In this document: positions 30,968-34,888 of the stretch, one piece after another
How the letters are laid out: every line of letters begins with the position of its first letter
Numbering within the stretch: the first letter of the stretch is position 1
Origin: JBBABP01 sp041657585
GTDB lineage: Bacteria; Patescibacteriota; Gracilibacteria; Absconditabacterales; Absconditicoccaceae
Assembly (NCBI GenBank): GCA_041657585.1
Contig: JBBABP010000005.1
Coordinates: forward strand, 1-34,888
DNA: 34,888 nt
Direction: 5' to 3'
Notes under the pieces: model-generated
Told to the model about the DNA's origin: nothing
Database searches by the model: none
The model's input: the letters and a program-made list of their open reading frames with translations, nothing else
Made by a program: the position numbers and the translations under genes

Positions 30968-31002
30968 TGCCGAGAGCTTGATATTTCTAAAGCGATTCGG
31001 CA
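30968..31002 (-). ncRNA. Structured hairpin element, copy 1
   Basis: TGCCGA-GA-GCTT ... AAGC-GAT-TCGGCA: outer six-pair and inner four-pair stems with an asymmetric internal loop. Copy 2 keeps the outer stem and internal loop but has ACTT/AAGT inside, a compensatory G-C to A-T change. Confidence 0.55.
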
Positions 31003-31018
31003 TTGGAATTAGGATGTT

Positions 31019-31034
31019 TGTGATATAAATCACA
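31019..31034. promoter_or_regulatory. CRP/FNR-type palindrome TGTGA-N6-TCACA
   Basis: TGTGATATAAATCACA matches the Escherichia coli CRP consensus half-sites exactly. About 390 bases upstream of the S-layer start. No Crp/Fnr regulator is in the window, so a site for such a protein is a guess from pattern alone. Confidence 0.35.
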
Positions 31035-31201
31035 TTGTTACAAGAAGTTCTGTGTCTCCACACAGTAGCTTTTTATCTTGTTTACCAATCTTGTGGACAA
31101 ATTCAAGACATTTTTAGACAGATAATTATCGGCATAAATATCAGTCACATTCAACCACCAAAGAAACAAGTGAAACGTAGTTTTTTTGGATGATTGAATT
31201 G

Positions 31202-31260
31202 TGCCGAGAACTTGAGAAACCTAATATTAAGTAATTAAAATTTTCAAAAGTGATTCGGCA
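31202..31260 (-). ncRNA. Structured hairpin element, copy 2
   Basis: TGCCGA-GA-ACTT ... AAGT-GAT-TCGGCA around a longer AT-rich loop; see copy 1. The two copies are 200 bases apart with the same orientation. Confidence 0.55.
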
Positions 31261-31633
31261 TAAAAACTAATGTTGCGCCTACGCATTATCGCCATGTTTT
31301 TGAATGTAATGTCCAAACTATACCCGAAAAAATAGTCTACAAGTCAGATTAAATAGTTTTATCAGACTTGATGAGGATTTTGTCAGGCTTTTGTTAATGG
31401 TAAAGAACACATCCTTACATACTGGTATACTATTATTTGTCTATTTTGTGACAACAAAAAGTTAGCGGATGTCTTGATGACCAAAAGAGATTGTTCTTAA
31501 TGACTGCGTTTTGGTGTTTTTGGACACGTCCAATATCTTCAACCATTTTTGAAAAAATATTGTGTAGTGTGGAGAAACTAACATTCATTGATAGAATTTT
31601 CTTTGCAACATTGTATGATGTCGACAATTACTA

Positions 31634-31717
31634 GTCATTGCGAGGAGTTCTTACGACGAAGCAATCTTGCTTTAAATGTTTAAGATTGCTTCGCTCCTTT
31701 TAGTCGCTCGCAATGAC
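31634..31717. repeat. Two-armed palindromic repeat, copy 1
   Basis: Left arm GTCATTGCGAGGAG...GACGAAGCAATCTT, right arm AAGATTGCTTCG...CGCTCGCAATGAC: a full inverted repeat of about 84 bases. Another two-armed copy is at 33795-33884; single arms lie inside comEC and the pyruvyltransferase gene. Confidence 0.9.
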
Positions 31718-31877
31718 CGGCGACCTTTAATCATAAGATATAGATGAATTTGAATATATCTATATGGTGTGTTTACATTTTAAGAAAAGGAAGCCTAAAA
31801 GTTTTGAAAGGAAAAGAAAGTATATAAAGTAAGAAAAAGTTTAGAAAGTTTTGAAAGAAAAAGGAAGTTTTTGTCTT

Positions 31878-31962
31878 TGTTCACTTTATTCACTTTTATA
31901 ACCTTTATCACTTTATTCACTTTTATAACTTTTATTCACTTTGTTCACTTTGTTCACTTTTT
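31878..31962. repeat. TTCACTTT tandem repeats running into the comEC 3' end
   Basis: TTCACTTTATTCACTTTTAT units followed by TTGTTCACT units. The last ones encode the comEC C-terminus KSEQSEQSE and stop codon. Confidence 0.8.
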
Positions 31963-33677
31963 AAACCCACTTTTCTTATAAATCGCCGCACCGCAACGCC
32001 CAAAATCAAATACTTCAACCAATCTGATCAGATTGAAATATACAATCAATTTGAAGAAATGAAATTTGAAATTCGGTAAATATAGTTGATAAGTGCCTTT
32101 TCTACGAATAAAATCCACGCCCATCAAAATAAACTATAAAGAAATATGGAGCAAAACCCATAAATCATAGCAAATGCGAGAATTGGTAGCACGAGCAAAT
32201 TTCATATAATTCAGATTAAATTTATTTTTCACATAAAAAATATCATAATTGGAAATATGCCTATTGTTGCTCAAAGAGTTGGAAGTAAATAGTTACGAGT
32301 GGCGAGTGAACAGTGACGAGTGAATGGTAATTTACTTCCTTCAACTTGTCACTCGTAACTACACACTAGTCACTGTTGATCTAATATTACTATCCCCGCC
32401 ACCGCCGCGAAACTAAATAAAAATCAAATATCGTAAATTAAATAATATGGATTGATCAGAAGTAATAATGTGTAAGAAATTGCCATTGTGCGTCGAATAT
32501 TTATTTCTCTTCATCGAAACAAAGCGAGAAGCCCCAAACCTCACATCAGCACTGCACGAAAAACGCTGGAGTCCAATCAGCAAATAATTCAATAAAAAAT
32601 CACGGCCAATAAAATGACGAAATTCCTCAGATAAAACGGCAGAAAAAATAAAACGAATCAAAGAAAAATTATTATCAGAACTATGTTTCATCAGCTCACA
32701 GCTACTATATGCACGAGTCAGGAATTTATAAAATTTTGATAATCTGATTTTGGAATTTGCGATCTATCCCCTATCAACATTCAAAGTATCAGTCACGAAA
32801 TGCGATTTTTGCCGTAAATATCTGTTATTGTTTTTTGAAAATTTCTTCTAAGCAAAGATATAAAAGGAATTTGGAACTTGGAAGCTGGAATTTGTCATTG
32901 CGAGTGAAACGAAGCAATCTTATTTTCTTCAATTATTCACGAGCAAAGCGAAGTCCCGCAACTGCGGGGTTTTTCGTTTTTAATTATTAATTTTTCATTA
33001 TTCATTTTTAATTGTTCTTCTTTTATAGAATTTTCTTCTCGTATCGTCCCGTAATATCACTTCATCAACAGCCATTTATCGTAATTAAATTGATATCAGA
33101 AATTAGGAATTAGAAACTGGGAACTGGGAATTAGTCATTGCGAGTCTGCAGAACTTTCTTGCGACGAAGCAATCTTTTCTTGTTCTAATGACCTAACGTT
33201 CCATCGTTCTAACGTTCTATTAACTAATTTCAGATTCCCAAACAAATAAATTCTATCGCCGATTTGATAATCTTTATCTGAATAAAGCACATACTCACGA
33301 ATTCAATCAGAAAAAATATATTTTCATTGAGTGGCAGTGTTTGTAATTTGTCAGCTTGAAAGAAAAGGAAAATAGGAAGTGTTCGCCTGTCATTGCGAGA
33401 AGCTTTTTTGCGACGAAGCAATCTTAAATTCTTGTTGATTGAAACGAAAATTTTTAAAAGAAAAACTTCATCGAGCAAGAAAAAATGAAAGCAGGCAAAT
33501 GGAAATTAGAACGATAGAACGTTGGAACGATAGAACGTTAGGAAACGAAAGTTTTGAAAGTTTAAAAAGTTTCGAAAGACTATCCTTTAAAAACCTTCAT
33601 CACTTTAAACACTTTTCAACCACATTTATTTCTTCTTGCTTTTGTAACCTTTGTAACCTTTGTTGCCTTTGTAACAT
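31932..33677 (-). CDS. comEC: Competence protein ComEC/Rec2 with in-frame repeat insertions
   Basis: Forms the inner-membrane channel for single-stranded DNA in transformation. 581 residues from ATG. Core motifs: SGLILGMLIGDRSQIPKSDY, then NSGLVHIVAVSGGNIVLI, SVFRAVLMGGLGLLALFRGREIN, INPYYLIYDIGFLFSFA, and the last helices (TLGATIGIFPIMIFF, LIGIIGNLLVLPILAF). The C-terminal beta-lactamase-like domain of many ComECs is absent. The frame passes through three palindromic repeat arms, the 88-base module and an ACTCGTCAC repeat, adding segments such as KIASSQKSFSQGQ and KIASSQESSADSQG, each with a UGA glycine. The open frame extends upstream to 33779 with a membrane-like LWVSIIFLILSLAGIVI but only a TTG (33707), so the true start may be earlier. 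Confidence 0.9.
32291..32379. repeat. ACTCGTCAC-type repeat inside comEC
   Basis: GTTACGAGTGGCGAGTG ... CACTCGTAACTAC, a copy of the repeat found between genes at 8928 and 17139. Read in frame it adds a stretch beginning QQGLVCSYEGQVEG between two membrane helices of ComEC. Confidence 0.8.
32894..33013. repeat. Palindrome arm plus 88-base module inside comEC
   Basis: GTCATTGCGAG...GAAGCAATCT followed by an 88-base module (32926-33013) identical by eye to 34296-34383. The module contains CCCGCAACTGCGGG followed by TTTTTCG, a terminator-like hairpin on the plus strand. In frame it gives KMNNEKLIIKNEK and PRSCGTSLCSG. Confidence 0.9.
33134..33176. repeat. Palindrome arm inside comEC
   Basis: GTCATTGCGAGTC...GCGACGAAGCAATCT with a slightly longer middle; encodes KIASSQESSADSQG in the comEC frame. 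Confidence 0.9.
33389..33425. repeat. Palindrome arm inside comEC
   Basis: GTCATTGCGAGAAGC...GCGACGAAGCAATCT, encoding KIASSQKSFSQGQ in comEC. AACGATAGAACGTT-type repeats surround it (33186-33222, 33508-33545), also in frame. Confidence 0.9.
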
Positions 33678-33794
33678 TATTACTATCCCCGCCAAACTTA
33701 AAATCAAAAAAATTATAGAAACCCACAGATTTTCAAAAACAGTAAAAGAAAATATAAATAATGTGAAGAAAAATAAACTTTAAGTTAGGGACCT

Positions 33795-33884
33795 GTCATT
33801 GCGAGAAGCTTCTTTGCGACGAAGCAATCTTTTTTTTAAAAACGTTTATAGATTGCCACGCTCCTTTTAGTCGCTCGCAATGAC
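33795..33884. repeat. Two-armed palindromic repeat, copy 2 (intergenic)
   Basis: Left arm GTCATTGCGAGAAGC...GACGAAGCAATCT, right arm AGATTGCCACG...CGCTCGCAATGAC. Lies between comEC and the pyruvyltransferase gene; could act as a terminator or processing site for the latter. Confidence 0.9.
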
Positions 33885-33895
33885 TAAAATTTTTG

Positions 33896-34888
33896 TTAAT
33901 TCATTATCATTTTATTAATTTTGTCTGCATACGGTATTGCAATTAAAGGTTTGTCGTAAATTTTTAATGGCAAAAGAAAATGTAATCTGGCCCCAATTCA
34001 TGCCTTGCAAGATAGAAATAAGTTTAAACTTTCAAAAAGATCTTTTTCTGTTCGATTGTGAAGCTGTAAATCTGGAATAATTTTTTTTAAGTTTGGATAA
34101 CACAATAAATCATCGTTGATATCACACGGAAAAAATATTTTTTTGTAGTTGTAATATTTTTGACAGAACTCTTTTATTTTATTTAAATTTTCTTGATCGC
34201 AAGATTTTTTATTAACATTTATTAGTATGTAATCAGATTTTTTTTTATAATTTTGTCATTGCGAGAAGCTTCTTTGCGACGAAGCAATCTTTTCTTCTTC
34301 AATTATTCACGAGCAAAGCGAAGTCCCGCAACTGCGGGGTTTTTCGTTTTTAATTATTAATTTTTCATTATTCATTTTTAATTCTTTTAATGTTTCCAAC
34401 GAAAAATCCTGATAGAACTTTAATTGTTCATTATTCATTATTCATTTTTCATTTTCTACTATTTCATACGATATTTTATCCCTCGTGATAATGCTTTGTG
34501 CCTTTGGAAGTAAATATTTGTAAAGCAGATTTGTTCTTCGTTTTGTTATTTTGCCAATTCATCAGAGCAAAACAAACTCCCCTCTTTTGATTGAATAATT
34601 GAAAAGTAATGGCAGGTTCCACCCATCATGTGGAAATGGTCTTTCGTCCGTTAGAACTTCTCCACCTCCGAAAAATTTAAATAATTTTTTATATTTGCCG
34701 AGTCACAAGAAGTTTGCCAGATGAGTAATTATTTTGAATCTGTGTTGTTTATTTTCAACTATTTGTAGTTTGTTTAAATATTTTGAAAAATTTAAAATCT
34801 GACTATTTTTTTCGATCCAATGCTCCATCCAATTTTTATTTCAAACTTCCACGTAAAGTTTTGATACATCGTAATTACTGAAAATAAA
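33896..34888 (-). CDS. Polysaccharide pyruvyltransferase (CsaB-like), 5' end outside the window
   Basis: 330 residues visible in one frame from the window edge to TAA. Landmarks of the PS_pyruv_trans family: FFGGGEVLTDERPFP, EFVLLGGIGKIT, then after an insertion INVNKKSCDQENL, KIIPDLQLHNRTEKDLFESL, and KAGIGARLHFLLPLKIYDKP with the family's GxRLH motif, and PLIAIPYADK. These enzymes move pyruvate from phosphoenolpyruvate to wall sugars; CsaB-type pyruvylation anchors SLH proteins. The middle of the gene carries the palindrome arm and 88-base module (34255-34383) in frame, giving PRSCGTSLCSG and KIASSQRSFSQGQ. UGA encodes the glycines of the GGIG loop and the first glycine of GIGARLH. Confidence 0.85.
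34255..34383. repeat. Palindrome arm plus 88-base module inside the pyruvyltransferase gene
   Basis: Same composite as 32894-33013: GTCATTGCGAGAAGC...GAAGCAATCT and the identical 88-base module, in the same reading frame relative to the host gene. ATTATTCATTATTCATTTTTC repeats continue to about 34450, also in frame. Confidence 0.9.

Larger units (their letters stand above)
30629..31931. other. 1.3-kb noncoding region upstream of the S-layer gene
   Basis: No credible gene. Contents: ACCC-TAAC-GGGT followed by CTTTTT just before the S-layer start on the minus strand (attenuator candidate, 30659-30670); many TAGACTT/AAGTCTA short repeats (30750-30880); a GAAAACTT/AAGTTTTC hairpin (about 30921-30951); two related long hairpins; a CRP-like palindrome; a CTGTGT-CTCC-ACACAG hairpin (31050-31065); a two-armed palindromic repeat; and purine-rich then CACTTT-type tandem repeats. 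The base composition is less AT-rich than neighbouring spacers, consistent with a structured leader or stable RNA. Confidence 0.5.

Noticed and set aside
31433..31627. A 64-residue minus-strand open frame (MSTSYNVAKKILS...)
   Set aside because: No UGA glycines, no family resemblance, no start context, and it lies in a region that looks like structured noncoding DNA.
33439..33783. A 114-residue plus-strand open frame
   Set aside because: It is the antisense of comEC and is made of repeat sequence; the minus-strand frame carries conserved ComEC motifs.
31634..34383. Insertion sequences
   Set aside because: The repeats are under 130 bases, carry no transposase and show no evident target duplication; at most they could be mobilised elements.

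Overview
The window reads as a piece of an AT-rich genome that uses genetic code 25, in which UGA means glycine. This is the code of the candidate phyla Gracilibacteria (BD1-5) and Absconditabacteria (SR1). Almost every real gene is chopped up if UGA is read as stop, and becomes a full-length, recognisable protein if UGA is read as Gly. The UGA codons fall on family-invariant glycines: the DSGGFQ and GGVSVGE loops of tRNA-guanine transglycosylase, the Walker A loop of DnaX, HEMGH of a metalloprotease and the lipobox of a lipoprotein. All genes called here end in TAA or TAG. I cannot choose between the two phyla from this window.

Layout. 1-5.7 kb: a small secreted protein, a protein with a FISUMP-like tail, an AMMECR1-like fragment, tgt, a protein with six GLENG (WG-type) repeats, a DUF378 membrane protein and tRNA-Arg(UCG). 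5.7-12.2 kb: an unknown protein, an FtsW/RodA lipid-chain polymerase, a membrane-anchored zinc protease, a DnaQ exonuclease fused to a degenerate DinG-like helicase region, and a sugar nucleotidyltransferase. 12.2-19.2 kb: a 1162-residue low-complexity protein with a good sigma70 promoter, then tyrS and argS. 19.4-23.1 kb: dprA, a four-helix-bundle (S23) protein, dnaX and a YjbQ-family protein. 23.1-26.2 kb: a secreted/membrane protein followed by three toxin-antitoxin pairs (two RelE-like, one HicAB) separated by repeated hairpin modules. 26.2-34.9 kb: a leucine-rich-repeat lipoprotein, a large SLH-domain S-layer protein with a long structured upstream region, comEC, and a partial polysaccharide pyruvyltransferase.

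Functional themes. dprA and comEC indicate natural DNA uptake. The SLH-domain protein and the CsaB-like pyruvyltransferase fit one S-layer anchoring system, because SLH domains bind pyruvylated wall polysaccharide in other bacteria. FtsW and the sugar nucleotidyltransferase add envelope functions.

Most unusual observation: dispersed palindromic repeats (arms GTCATTGCGAG...GACGAAGCAATCT), an 88-base companion module and other intergenic simple repeats lie in frame inside protein genes (comEC, the pyruvyltransferase, argS, the exonuclease gene). The inserted repeats themselves carry a TGA that would truncate the protein in the standard code but is glycine here. This resembles the Rickettsia palindromic elements, made tolerable by UGA recoding. 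A second oddity is a pair of secreted-protein genes (76-558 and 23122-23892) with no UGA glycines, similar promoters and their own terminators, which look like later arrivals or a differently constrained class.
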